Of a stretch of 64,000 bases of DNA, positions 1-8,336 are shown piece after piece; the stretch's first letter is position 1, and each line of letters starts with the position of its first letter. Both the position numbers and the translations under genes were made by a program. Where the stretch lies: contig CAZJWJ010000014.1 in NCBI GenBank assembly GCA_964549495.1, forward strand, positions 1 through 64,000. Direction: 5' to 3'. Under the pieces are notes generated by a model, which saw only the letters and a list, made by a program, of their open reading frames with translations, searched no databases and was not told the origin of the DNA. Origin of the DNA: JACKBJ01 sp964549495 (GTDB lineage Bacteria; Chloroflexota; Anaerolineae; Epilineales; Epilineaceae).

Positions 1-452
1 ACCAGCTGGTGGGTCTTCGGGACGTGCTTCGGATCGTTCACGCCCAGACAGAGCGTGATGTCGACCTCGTCACGGTGCTTGGCCGGAGCCGTCAGCACCA
101 CCTTCTTGGCGCCGGCCTCCCGATGCTTGCTCAGCCCCGCGCGGTCGCGGAAGACCCCCGTCGCGTCGACCACGATGTCCACCCCAAGCGCATCCCAGGG
201 AAGCTCGGCCGGATCGCGTTCCTCGAAGACCTTGACCTCCCGTCCGTCGACCCGCATCCAGCCCGGTCCCGACTCGATCTGGGGCCGTGGCGCCTGGTGC
301 ACCGAGTCGAAGCGCAGCAGGTAGGCGATCTGCTCCAAAGAGATGATGTCGTTTACGGCCACCAGCTCGACCCCGTCCGGATCGTCGAGAAAGGAGCGAA
401 AGACCATCTCGCCGATGCGGCCGAAACCGTTGATGGCGACGCGGGTGGGCAT
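1..452 (-). CDS. gap: Glyceraldehyde-3-phosphate dehydrogenase, N-terminal part (cut by window edge)
   Basis: Glycolytic and gluconeogenic NAD(P)-dependent GAPDH of the cytoplasm, which oxidises glyceraldehyde-3-phosphate to 1,3-bisphosphoglycerate. Translating the minus strand from the ATG at 452 gives an N-terminus MPTRVAINGFGRIGE, which is the Rossmann nucleotide-binding signature of the family. It is followed by VAVNDI, a DSVH segment, VDATGVFRDR and KKVVLTAP, all standard GAPDH landmarks. About 150 residues are present; the catalytic Cys region (SCTTN) and C-terminal domain lie outside the window. AAGGAG about 10 nt upstream of the ATG is a good ribosome binding site and fixes the start. 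The family call is safe; whether this is the glycolytic or a second paralogue cannot be decided from the fragment. Confidence 0.93.
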   Translation of the reverse strand, partial: MPTRVAINGFGRIGEMVFRSFLDDPDGVELVAVNDIISLEQIAYLLRFDSVHQAPRPQIESGPGWMRVDGREVKVFEERDPAELPWDALGVDIVVDATGVFRDRAGLSKHREAGAKKVVLTAPAKHRDEVDITLCLGVNDPKHVPKTHQL

Positions 453-597
453 GGGGGATGACTCCTTGGATCAAGACTCGGATGCAGAGCGGCCACACAT
501 CCTAGCATGTGACCCATGGGCCGCAGCCGCGAGGTCGCGCAATCCCCTCGACCCACGGCTCTCCCAAGGTGATCGCCACGGAACGACCGCCGGCGGC

Positions 598-2001
598 TCA
601 GTGCCGCGGCGCTGGTCCCACGTAGCGCGCCCGAGGCCGGATCAGCCTACCATCCTGCAGCTGCTCGAGGGCGTGCGCCATCCAGCCGGCGCTGCGCCCG
701 ACGGCGAAGAGCGCGAAGGGCGCTTCGGCCGGCAGTTCCAGCACGCCGGCCAGGGCCACCAGGCCGATGTCGATGGTCGGCTGCCGGCCGTCGATGGCCC
801 GCGCTTCCTCGATCAAGGCCTCGACCAGCGCGAGCACGGGCGCCTCGGGCCGCGCCTCGCGCGCCAGCTCCAGGAGCATCCGACCGCGCGGATCGCCCTC
901 GGGGTAGAGCGGATGGCCGAAGCCGGGGATGGGCTCGCCCCGCCGCAGCCGGTCGCGCAGCGCCGGCCGCACGCCCTCGGGCCGGCCGGCCTCGCGCAGC
1001 AGGGCCGCCACCCGCGCCGTGTGCCCGCCGTGCTTGACGCCCTGCAGCGCCGCCAGCCCGGCCTGCACGCAGGCCGGCGCCGTCGAGCCGGCCGAGGCCA
1101 CGCAGCGCACGGTGAACGACGACACGTTCAGCTCCTGGTCGGCCGACAGCACCAGGGCCGCGTCCAGGAGCGCCCGCGCCTCCCCATCCAGCCCCCAGCC
1201 CCGGCACAGCCCGGCCGCGATCCCCTCCCCTGCCGAGACCTCCATCGCCGTCTCGAGGTCGATGACGGGCGCCGCCCGCCGCCCCCCTCCCGATCCAGCT
1301 CCGGGATGCGGCATCGTCGCCGCCACAGCCGCCAGCAAGCGCATGATCCGCGCCCCGGCCGCGCGAAAGGCCTCCTCGCTCCAATCCCAGGCCGCCAGGT
1401 CTTCGGCCGAGGCGAGCGCCAGGGCACAGCTCATTCGAGCGGCGACAGGCAAGCCGCCCGGATCGAGCGCCTCGAGCCGCGTGGCCAGTCGATGCGCGTC
1501 CAGACGGTTCTCGGCCCGAAAGGGATCGCGTTCCCGATCGGGCGGCATGCCGATCTCGGGGTCGCCGCCGCTTTGTCCGAGCGCCTCCAGCCCTCCCAAG
1601 CCCCAAAGCCAACGCGCCACCGACTCGATGCTCGCCTCCCGCGCCAGTCGGGTGACCTCGACGCCGCGGTAGTGGCAGTGCCCATCTTCGATCCGTGTGA
1701 TGGCCGAGTCGAGCACCGGCGCGCCCCAGTGCAGGGCCTCGCGATCGGCTCGCTCCGGCCGGGCGCGCTGGACCTTGCGCCGTGCCAGCCGGGCGATGTC
1801 GGCCGCGACGTAGCGCCGCCGGCGCGGATCCTCCGGATCCGGTTCGCTGCGCACCAGGCCCCGGCTGACGTAGGCGTAGAGCGTCGCCTGCTGGATGCCC
1901 AGCACCTCGGCCGCCGCCCCCGCGCTCATGCTGCCGGTTTCGATCGGGCTGGCCTGGTCCGCTTTCCGCACCGTTTCGACTCCTCCGTGAGGGGCATCCA
2001 C
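598..2001 (-). CDS. Citrate synthase-family protein with N-terminal MerR-like HTH
   Basis: A 467-aa protein that joins a DNA-binding-like domain to a citrate synthase fold. Residues about 25-75 (AAEVLGIQQATLYAYVSRGL, then a basic RRRRYVAADI segment) look like a MerR/HTH_17 winged helix. The rest aligns with short bacterial citrate synthases: SSFTVRCVAS, VKHGGH (catalytic His), GFGHPLYPEGDPR (second His) and PTIDIGLVAL (catalytic Asp position) are kept, so it may still condense acetyl-CoA and oxaloacetate. The open frame starts at GTG 2001 with no Shine-Dalgarno; ATG 1929 (MSAGAAAEVLG) just before the HTH is an alternative. It is divergent from a normal citrate synthase, with a perfect inverted repeat directly upstream. 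This suggests a bifunctional enzyme-regulator or an autoregulated paralogue; that role is inferred. Confidence 0.85.
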   Translation of the reverse strand: MDAPHGGVETVRKADQASPIETGSMSAGAAAEVLGIQQATLYAYVSRGLVRSEPDPEDPRRRRYVAADIARLARRKVQRARPERADREALHWGAPVLDSAITRIEDGHCHYRGVEVTRLAREASIESVARWLWGLGGLEALGQSGGDPEIGMPPDRERDPFRAENRLDAHRLATRLEALDPGGLPVAARMSCALALASAEDLAAWDWSEEAFRAAGARIMRLLAAVAATMPHPGAGSGGGRRAAPVIDLETAMEVSAGEGIAAGLCRGWGLDGEARALLDAALVLSADQELNVSSFTVRCVASAGSTAPACVQAGLAALQGVKHGGHTARVAALLREAGRPEGVRPALRDRLRRGEPIPGFGHPLYPEGDPRGRMLLELAREARPEAPVLALVEALIEEARAIDGRQPTIDIGLVALAGVLELPAEAPFALFAVGRSAGWMAHALEQLQDGRLIRPRARYVGPAPRH

Positions 2002-2006
2002 CTGTC

Positions 2007-2028
2007 ATATTGATTATGTGATCAATAT
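2007..2028. promoter_or_regulatory. Perfect inverted repeat between divergent citrate synthase genes (candidate operator)
   Basis: ATATTGAT (2007-2014) and ATCAATAT (2021-2028) are exact reverse complements around a 6-nt spacer. The repeat is AT-rich in otherwise GC-rich DNA. It sits 6 nt from the GTG start of the HTH-citrate synthase and abuts the -35 element of the plus-strand promoter. The natural candidate ligand is the HTH domain encoded next to it. Binding is inferred. Confidence 0.6.
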
Positions 2029-2057
2029 TGACGCTTCGCAACCCCTCGATCTATGCT
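2028..2057 (+). promoter_or_regulatory. Candidate sigma-70-type promoter of the plus-strand citrate synthase
   Basis: TTGACG (2028-2033) and TATGCT (2052-2057) are separated by 18 bp, close to consensus and about 47 nt before the start codon at 2104. The -35 element touches the inverted repeat at 2007-2028, so a protein bound there would affect RNA polymerase. Confidence 0.5.
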
Positions 2058-2103
2058 CATGCTGCACGACCGACGATTCCCTGGATGCGATGCGGAGGAA
2101 TGA

Positions 2104-3294
2104 ATGAACACGCGAGTGAAGGACCAAGCCATCCACCATGCGACCGCTACGGCCGATGCGCGCCCCGCGGTCATTCCCGGCCTAGAGGGCGTGCCGGCGG
2201 CGGCCACGCGGCTGAGCGAGGTCGACGGACAGGCCGGCCGGTTGATCATCGCCGGCTACCCGCTGGAAGAGCTGGCCGCCCGCGCCCAGTTCGAACAGAC
2301 CGCCTTCCTGCTCTGGCACGACCGCCTGCCCGAGCCGGCCGAGCTGGCTGAGTTGCGCGCCGACCTGGCCGCCCGCCGCGCGCTGCCCGAACCCGTCCTG
2401 GACCTCCTCCGGTCCGCGGCCGAACGCGAGGTGCCCGTCATGGATGCCCTGCGCATGGCCGCCGGCAGCCTGGACATCGATGCCAGCCCGGCCGAGCGCG
2501 AGGACCTCCAGACCAGCGCCCGCAGCATCACCGCCCGCCTGCCGGTGGTCGTCGCCGCCTACTGGCGCCTGCGTCAAGGCGAACAGCCCATCCAACCCGA
2601 CCCCGCTCTCGGCCATGTCGCCAGCTACCTCCACCTCCTGACCGGCCAGACTCCCTCCCCAGCTCGCGTCCGCGGCCTGGAGACCTACTTCAACACGGTC
2701 TCCGACCATGGCTTCAATGCCAGCACCTTCACCGCCCGCGTCATCCTCTCCACCCGATCGGACATCTACTCGGCCATCACCGGCGCCATCGGCGCGATGA
2801 AGGGCCCGGCCCACGGCGGGGCGCCGGGGCCGGCCCTGGACACGGTCCTTCAGATCGGCAGCCCGGACCGTGCCGAATCGGTCCTGCGCGCCAAGCTGGA
2901 TGCCGGCGAGCGCCTGATGGGCTTCGGCCACCGCGTCTACAAGGTCCGCGATCCGCGCGCGATCGTCCTATCCGAGGCGGCCCGCGATCTCTACCAGGCC
3001 GACGGCGACATGGCCCTCTACGAGTTGGCCCGCCACGTCGAGTCCACGGCCATCCGCCTGCTGGAGGAACGCAAGCCTGGCCGAAACCTCCAAACCAACG
3101 TCGAATTCTACACGGCCCTCCTGCTCCACGGCCTGGGCCTGCCCACCGAGCTCTTCACTCCCACCTTCAGCGCAGCCCGCGCGGCCGGCTGGACGGCGCA
3201 CTGCATCGAGCAGGCCGAGAACAACAGGTTGATCCGGCCGGCTTCGGTATACGTGGGCGCCGAGGGGCGGCGGTGGCCGGAAGGCATAGGCTGA
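2104..3294 (+). CDS. Citrate synthase (short bacterial type, or 2-methylcitrate synthase)
   Basis: A 396-aa cytoplasmic enzyme expected to condense acetyl-CoA with oxaloacetate at the entry of the TCA cycle. The fold landmarks are present: NASTFTARVILST, MKGPAHGGAPG (catalytic His near residue 236), MGFGHRVYKVRDPR (second His near 276) and RAAGWTAHCIEQ near the C-terminus. The third catalytic position reads NVEFY, with Glu where most citrate synthases have Asp; from memory this variant occurs in other short synthases, so activity is still likely. GGAGGA a few bases before ATG 2104 supports the start. It is transcribed away from the HTH-citrate synthase. A 2-methylcitrate synthase role cannot be excluded, but no prpB/prpD-like genes lie nearby. 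Confidence 0.9.
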   Translation: MNTRVKDQAIHHATATADARPAVIPGLEGVPAAATRLSEVDGQAGRLIIAGYPLEELAARAQFEQTAFLLWHDRLPEPAELAELRADLAARRALPEPVLDLLRSAAEREVPVMDALRMAAGSLDIDASPAEREDLQTSARSITARLPVVVAAYWRLRQGEQPIQPDPALGHVASYLHLLTGQTPSPARVRGLETYFNTVSDHGFNASTFTARVILSTRSDIYSAITGAIGAMKGPAHGGAPGPALDTVLQIGSPDRAESVLRAKLDAGERLMGFGHRVYKVRDPRAIVLSEAARDLYQADGDMALYELARHVESTAIRLLEERKPGRNLQTNVEFYTALLLHGLGLPTELFTPTFSAARAAGWTAHCIEQAENNRLIRPASVYVGAEGRRWPEGIG

Positions 3295-3461
3295 TTGGGC
3301 AGAGCGGACGCTCTTGGGCCAAACGACACGGAAGAGATGGTGGAGGCGACACGAGGTCGTAGGCGGGGACGGAAAAGGCCCTGTTCTTGCGTCGACGTCA
3401 GTCTCTGGGCTTGCTACGATGAGAGCCCAACGAGGTGCCTCGAGAATCCCCGGCGGTGCAC

Positions 3462-4217
3462 ATGCTCAACCCCTCCGGAAGATCACGAATAGCAGCGCTG
3501 CTTCAGGTTGTGGCTGGAGCTGCGATCGGGATCTGCTGTACTGCTGGCATCCTACTCGCCGGAGAGGGCGATGACGGGGTCCGAGGTGGCCGAGGACCGG
3601 ACATGGTCCAGTCCCTGACGCTGATGGAGGACACCTACTTTCCCGATCTCGAGGCCGAGGAGGCTCCCAGTGATCCTGGCGAAGCAAAGTACCGTGATGA
3701 GATCCTGATGCTCTCCGTGTCCGATGTGTCGCCAAAGAGCTATCTGGTTGCGATGACATTCGACACCGGACCCATCATGGCGGCGGGCACGGAGGTGATC
3801 AGTGGCACGTTGGCCCTCTCAGCGAAGTATTGCGTCAAAGACGAACTTCCCATCGCACTGGGTCTGGGCGTGTATCTGATCGATGAGCCCTGGAATCCGA
3901 CGAGCATCACGGGCGAATTGGTTCCCGAACACAGGGAACTCGTTGCATCCATGGAATTGCTCGATTCAAGCCCTGAGGTTGCCATCTGGGATACCGAAGT
4001 CCGAATCGATATCTCCCGGGCGATCGAGGCATGGCAGAGCGGCACCGCCAATCATGGACTCATGCTGAAGCTGTTCGGTGGCGGCCTGAGCCACGCAACC
4101 TGTGTATTCTCGAGCCTGGAGTCTGACCAGCCTCCAAGGGCTCAGGTCGCGACGATGATGCGTTCGAAGATCATGCTGCCCCTCATGGTTATCGGGCAAC
4201 TGGATTGGCCAAGATAG
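3462..4217 (+). CDS. Secreted DNRLRE/CBM96-like beta-sandwich protein
   Basis: About 251 aa from ATG 3462; the frame opens at GTG 3435. A single hydrophobic segment (RIAALLQVVAGAAIGICCTAGILLAG) is a signal peptide or membrane anchor. The body resembles the extracellular DNRLRE domain: an opening segment with LMEDTYF, a VSGTLAL-like strand (ISGTLALSAKY), then a WDTEVRIDISRAIEAWQSG helix followed by NHGLMLKLFG, the usual order in that family. Such domains occur in cell-surface proteins and carbohydrate-related modules. The protein ends in KIMLPLMVIGQLDWPR, loosely like the LP-containing C-terminal tails of other secreted proteins here. It stands alone, with no clear operon partner. The family assignment is by pattern only and moderately sure; function unknown. 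Confidence 0.6.
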   Translation: MLNPSGRSRIAALLQVVAGAAIGICCTAGILLAGEGDDGVRGGRGPDMVQSLTLMEDTYFPDLEAEEAPSDPGEAKYRDEILMLSVSDVSPKSYLVAMTFDTGPIMAAGTEVISGTLALSAKYCVKDELPIALGLGVYLIDEPWNPTSITGELVPEHRELVASMELLDSSPEVAIWDTEVRIDISRAIEAWQSGTANHGLMLKLFGGGLSHATCVFSSLESDQPPRAQVATMMRSKIMLPLMVIGQLDWPR

Positions 4218-4545
4218 CCCGCGCTTTGCGCTTGGGAGTGCCGGTCAGCTGGGAACCTGGCACCACGCGAGGGGAAGTGACACAGGCACGACTTGCAGCC
4301 TTTTAGGGCCTTTCCTCACCGAGCCCCAAAGGGGGGTGAGGGTGCCGTGGGGCGAGCTGCCGCAGGCCGTTCGCGCCGGCCGGCCAATGCGTTCGAGGCC
4401 GATCGATGCTCGCATCCAGCGAGTTCGGGACGGATGCCCGCCCTGACTTCGGCAGCTCGCCCCACGGCACCCTCACCCCCGAACCATGCTCCGCCTCCAC
4501 AACGCCTCTTCCGTTGACGTCCATCCGACCAACGCCCAACCCAGC
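4218..4545. other. Intergenic region between convergent genes, dominated by an inverted repeat
   Basis: This stretch lies between the stop of the DNRLRE-like gene and the stop of recD2. I see no credible gene in it. It contains a local hairpin (CCTCACC at 4313-4319 pairing with GGTGAGG at 4335-4341) and the 31-bp inverted repeat annotated separately, so it probably ends transcription from both sides. Confidence 0.6.
4332..4480. repeat. 31-bp perfect inverted repeat with 87-bp interior
   Basis: Arms 4332-4362 and 4450-4480 are exact reverse complements; the left arm contains GGTGAGGG followed by GTGGGGCGAGCTGCC. The interior has no coding potential. A related element lies at 40225-40374 with arms sharing GGTGAGGG and TGGGGCG, so this looks like a small family of fold-back or MITE-like intergenic elements. 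A role as convergent terminator is also possible. No transposase or target duplication was recognised. Confidence 0.7.
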
Positions 4546-6813
4546 CTACGCCGACAACCGCCGCACCAGCCCGCTGTATCGATCCATCACGCGGTCGTTC
4601 TTCACGGCCCGCGCGATCGCCTTGCGCGAGCCCACGATCACGCAGAGCTCGCGAGCGCGGGTGATGCCGGTGTAGAGCAGGTTGCGTTGGAGCATCATGT
4701 AGTGGGCCGGCAACAGCGTCATCACGACGACCGGGTACTCCGACCCCTGACTCTTGTGCGTCGAACAAGCGTAGGCCAGCACCAGCTCGTCCAGCTCGCC
4801 GAACTCGTAGACGACGGCGTTGCCCTCGAAATCCACGTCCAAGGTCTGCTCGACCGCATCGATCGCCACGATCCGCCCGACGTCGCCGTTGTAGGCATCC
4901 TTGTCGTAGTTGTTGCGGATCTGCATCACCTTGTCGCCCAGTCGGTAGACCCGGCCCCCGTATCGGACCTCGGGCCGGTCGTCGCGCGGCGGGTTGAGGC
5001 GGGCCTGGAGGCGCTCGTTGAGCGCGCCGACGCCGGCCGGCCCGCGGTGCATGGGCGAGAGCACCTGGATGTCGCGGGCCGGCTGGTACTGGGGCCAGCG
5101 GCCAGGGATGCGCTGGGCGACCACGTCGATGACCCGGTCGGCCGCACGCTCGGCATCCTCGACGCCGAAGAGGAAGAAGTCGCGGCTGGCGCGGTCGATG
5201 ATCGGGCTCTGGCCCTGGTTGATGCGGTGGGCGTTGGTGACGATGTGGCTATCGGCCGATTGGCGGAAGATCTGGTCCAGGTGGACCGTCGGCACGCTGC
5301 CCGAGTCGATCAGGTCGCGCAGGACGTTGCCCGCGCCGACCGAGGGCAGCTGGTCGACGTCGCCGACGAGCAGGAGGTGGGTGGCCGGGTCGAGGGCCTT
5401 GGTCAGGTGGTTGGCCATCAAGAGGTCGACCATCGAGACCTCGTCGACTACCAGCAAGTCGGCGCGCAAGGGGTTCTCGGCGTCGCGCTTGAACATGCGG
5501 CCCTCGGCCGGCGCGAACTCGAGCAGGCGGTGCAGGGTCTTGGCCTCCATGCCCGTCGTCTCGGCCAGGCGCTTGGCGGCGCGGCCGGTGGGCGCGGCCA
5601 AGAGGACCTTGGCGCCGCGGGCGGCGGCGGCGTCGATGATGGCGCGGACCGTGGTGGTCTTGCCGGTGCCCGGGCCGCCGGTGAGGATGGAGACCTTCTC
5701 GGTCAGGGCCGTGCGGACCGCCTGGCGTTGGCGCTCGGCCAGCGGGTGGTCGAGGCGGCGGTCGATCCAGTCCAGGGCGGTGGTCCAGTCCAGGCTGCGG
5801 AAGGCGCCCAGGCGCGAGTCGGGTAGCTGGAGCATGCGGCGCAGGCGGTTGGCCACGCCCACCTCGGCATAGAAGAAGGGCGGCAGGTAGATGGCCTGGC
5901 GGGCCGGATCGTCCTCGAAGAGCTCGGCCGAGTCGGGGCGGACCGCCTCGTCGGTCTGGACGTCGACCCCGATCTTGTCCAGACGCTCGAGGATGACGGC
6001 TTCGGCGGCCACCAGGCGCTCGATGGCCGGGTCGATGGTGTCGGGCGGGAGCTCGAGCAGACCGGCCGCGGTGGCGACCAGCTCGGGCCGCGGGGCGTAG
6101 CAGTGGCCGTCGGTGGCCATCTGGTCCAGGGCGTAGAGCAGGCCGGCCTCGATGCGCTTGGGGCTGTCCGGCGCCAGGCCCATCTGCTGGGCGATCTTGT
6201 CGGCCGTGATGAAGCCGATGCCGAAGACCTCGCGGGCCAGGCGGTAGGGGTCGTCCCGCACGACGGCGACCGACTCGTCGCCATAGCTCTTGTAGATGCG
6301 CACCGCCAGGCCGGTCGAGACGCCGTGGGATTGGAGGAAGAGCATGATCTCCTTGATCTGCTGCTGTTCCTCCCAGGCGCGGGCGATCTTGTCGGCCCGG
6401 ACCTGACCCACGCCGGGCACCTCGCGAAGGCGCTCCGGCTCGTCGTCGATCACCTCCAGCGTGTCCAGGCCGAAGTGGTCGACGATGCGCTCGGCGGTGA
6501 CCGGGCCGACGCCCTTGATCAGGCCCGAGCCCAGGTAGCGGCGCAGGCCCTCGACGGTGGCCGGCAGCTGCTCGCGGTAGTCGACGATCTCCAGCTGCTT
6601 GCCGTACTGGGCGTGGGTGGTCCAGCGGCCGCGCAAGAGGAGCGAGGCGCCGACGGCGGGGTCGTGCATGGTGCCGACGACGGTAACCAGGTGGGACTTG
6701 CCGCGCGGCGTCAGGCGCGCGACCGTGTAGCCGTTCTCGGCGTTGTGGAAGGTGATGCGCTCGAGCGTGCCCTCCAGCTGGGCCAGGCTGCCCGCGCTAT
6801 CGGGCGATGGCAT
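4546..6813 (-). CDS. recD2: RecD2-type SF1B DNA helicase
   Basis: A 755-aa ATP-dependent 5'-3' helicase of the RecD2/TraA family, found in bacteria without RecBC and involved in DNA repair and recombination. The N-terminal OB-like and helix-hairpin-helix region (residues about 1-250, with GLIKGVGPVTAERIVDHF and VPGVGQVRADKIAR) precedes the helicase core. Walker A GGPGTGKTT lies near residue 378, followed by LLVVDEVSMVD (Walker B), LLLVGDVDQLPSVGAGN and, at the C-terminus, STHKSQGSEYPVVV and LLYTGITRA (motifs V and VI). Length and domain order are typical. The start at 6813 lies inside the 3' end of the upstream LysM/M23 gene (17-bp overlap), indicating translational coupling. Confidence 0.93.
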   Translation of the reverse strand: MPSPDSAGSLAQLEGTLERITFHNAENGYTVARLTPRGKSHLVTVVGTMHDPAVGASLLLRGRWTTHAQYGKQLEIVDYREQLPATVEGLRRYLGSGLIKGVGPVTAERIVDHFGLDTLEVIDDEPERLREVPGVGQVRADKIARAWEEQQQIKEIMLFLQSHGVSTGLAVRIYKSYGDESVAVVRDDPYRLAREVFGIGFITADKIAQQMGLAPDSPKRIEAGLLYALDQMATDGHCYAPRPELVATAAGLLELPPDTIDPAIERLVAAEAVILERLDKIGVDVQTDEAVRPDSAELFEDDPARQAIYLPPFFYAEVGVANRLRRMLQLPDSRLGAFRSLDWTTALDWIDRRLDHPLAERQRQAVRTALTEKVSILTGGPGTGKTTTVRAIIDAAAARGAKVLLAAPTGRAAKRLAETTGMEAKTLHRLLEFAPAEGRMFKRDAENPLRADLLVVDEVSMVDLLMANHLTKALDPATHLLLVGDVDQLPSVGAGNVLRDLIDSGSVPTVHLDQIFRQSADSHIVTNAHRINQGQSPIIDRASRDFFLFGVEDAERAADRVIDVVAQRIPGRWPQYQPARDIQVLSPMHRGPAGVGALNERLQARLNPPRDDRPEVRYGGRVYRLGDKVMQIRNNYDKDAYNGDVGRIVAIDAVEQTLDVDFEGNAVVYEFGELDELVLAYACSTHKSQGSEYPVVVMTLLPAHYMMLQRNLLYTGITRARELCVIVGSRKAIARAVKNDRVMDRYSGLVRRLSA

Positions 6814-8275
6814 TGAGGTCCTCGAGCCGGCACTCGCAGGCCTCGCGCCGGCGGCCGTCCTCGTGCTCCAGACCCCCGTCGTAGGGCAGGCCCGTGCCCC
6901 AGGCGCGCCAGCCGCCCAGCTGCATCGGGGTCAGACCGGCCGCGGGCAGCCACTCGCCGTCGTAGCTGCGCGAGAGATGCAGATGGGTGGCGGTGGAGAA
7001 GCCGCCCTCGCAGGAGGGGTGGCCCAGCGGGTCGCCGGCTTTCACCCGCGTGCCGGCTGCGACGCGCTCCTGGCTGGAGAGGTGGAGGTATTGGATGGCC
7101 GGGCCGGTGCGGCGGTCGCCGTCCTCGTCCAGATCCAGCCAGAGCTCGCCCTCGGCACCGTCGAGGACCAGGCCGTCGGCCACCGCCGTGGCCCAGGCCT
7201 CCGAGACGAAGCAGCCGCGCTCCTCGCCCGGCGGCACGAAGTCCAAGGCGGCCCAGGCGCTGCCGTCGGCCCAGCCGCCGTGCGGGCCGCCGGTCATCCA
7301 CCAGGTGCTGCCCGAGGCCCAGGGCAGGCGCAGGGCCGGGAAGTCGATCTCGGCCGGGTCGATGGGCGGCAGGGCGGATGCCCAAGGGTCGCCGAAGAGG
7401 CGGCGGTAGGCCGCCTCGAAATCGGCCATGCGCCCCGGCAGCTCGGCCTCGGTGGACTGCAGGGCCAGGGCGCGCAGGACCGCGAAGCTGCCGGGGTTCA
7501 TGCCCTCCGGCGCGGCCAGGTGCACCCCGTCGCGGGTGGTGACGACCCCGTTGCCGCGCGTCTTCAGGTCGTAGTAGCCGCCGTTGAGGCGGTCGGCCAG
7601 CCAGCTCAGCTGTAGCCAGGCGCCGCTGCGGGACGGGTCGACCAGGCCGGCCGGATAGTCGGCCAGCTCCGGACCGCCCTCGCCGGTCACCTGTCCGCTG
7701 CGGGCCTCGACGAAGGCCAAGAGGACCCGCGGGCCGACCGAGAGCTCGCGCGCGATGCGGTCCAGGGCTTCGGCACCGGTCATCGGCTCGCCGTCGACCA
7801 GCTCCTGCCAGGCGCCCAGGCGGCCGGCCTGCCGCGAGAGGTAGGCCCGGCTGTCGAAGTCGAGGTAGGCCGGCCCGTGGACCAGCTCGCTGTCGGGGAT
7901 ACGCAGTCCGTCCGGCGCATCGCGCTCGGGCTCGATGCGCAGCTGAAGCTCCTGGCCGATCAGGATGCTGTCGGGGTTGGCCAGGCCGTTGAGGCGCATG
8001 AGGGACTCGACGCTGATGCCGAAGCGGGTCGCGATGCCGCCCAGGCTGTCGCCCGGTGCGACCGTGTAGCGCAGGAGCGCGGCCGGGGTGGCCGGCAGAT
8101 CACCGATCTGCCGGGCGGCGATCGGGGTCGCGGGCTCGGCCTCGGGCAGCGCCTCGTCCGAGGGGCCTTGCCGGAGGATCAGGCCAAGGATCGAGAGGGC
8201 CAAGACGGCCGGGATGAAGATCCAGGCCAGGAGCGGCGCGCGGCGCCTGCGGGGAGCGGCGAAGGCGGGGTCCAC
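6797..8275 (-). CDS. Membrane-anchored LysM and M23-like peptidase protein
   Basis: A 492-aa envelope protein. A basic N-terminus and one membrane segment (residues about 14-35, LLAWIFIPAVLALSILGLIL) lead to a LysM domain at 70-113 (YTVAPGDSLGGIATRFGIS...IGQELQL), which should bind peptidoglycan. A helical middle region follows, then a C-terminal LytM/M23-like beta domain. The zinc-binding landmarks are recognisable but loose: GGPHGGWADG, an Asp in WAALDF, and the closing THLHLS (HxH). This predicts a cell-wall hydrolase or amidase activator; the spread-out first His/Asp pair leaves catalysis uncertain. It shares a transcript with recD2, which starts inside its last codons. Confidence 0.82.
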   Translation of the reverse strand: MDPAFAAPRRRRAPLLAWIFIPAVLALSILGLILRQGPSDEALPEAEPATPIAARQIGDLPATPAALLRYTVAPGDSLGGIATRFGISVESLMRLNGLANPDSILIGQELQLRIEPERDAPDGLRIPDSELVHGPAYLDFDSRAYLSRQAGRLGAWQELVDGEPMTGAEALDRIARELSVGPRVLLAFVEARSGQVTGEGGPELADYPAGLVDPSRSGAWLQLSWLADRLNGGYYDLKTRGNGVVTTRDGVHLAAPEGMNPGSFAVLRALALQSTEAELPGRMADFEAAYRRLFGDPWASALPPIDPAEIDFPALRLPWASGSTWWMTGGPHGGWADGSAWAALDFVPPGEERGCFVSEAWATAVADGLVLDGAEGELWLDLDEDGDRRTGPAIQYLHLSSQERVAAGTRVKAGDPLGHPSCEGGFSTATHLHLSRSYDGEWLPAAGLTPMQLGGWRAWGTGLPYDGGLEHEDGRRREACECRLEDLNAIAR

Positions 8276-8336
8276 GGGCCGGATTATAGCACCACCGGGG
8301 AGGCGCTTCCGGGCGTGTCGGACGCAGCGATCGAAT

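Noticed and set aside
343..2013. A 556-codon plus-strand frame opposite the HTH-citrate synthase
   Set aside because: Low-complexity Arg/Pro/Gly composition, no family motif; it is the shadow of the conserved minus-strand gene in GC-rich DNA.
4486..5826. Long plus-strand frame opposite recD2
   Set aside because: No recognisable domain and fully overlapped by the intact helicase gene.
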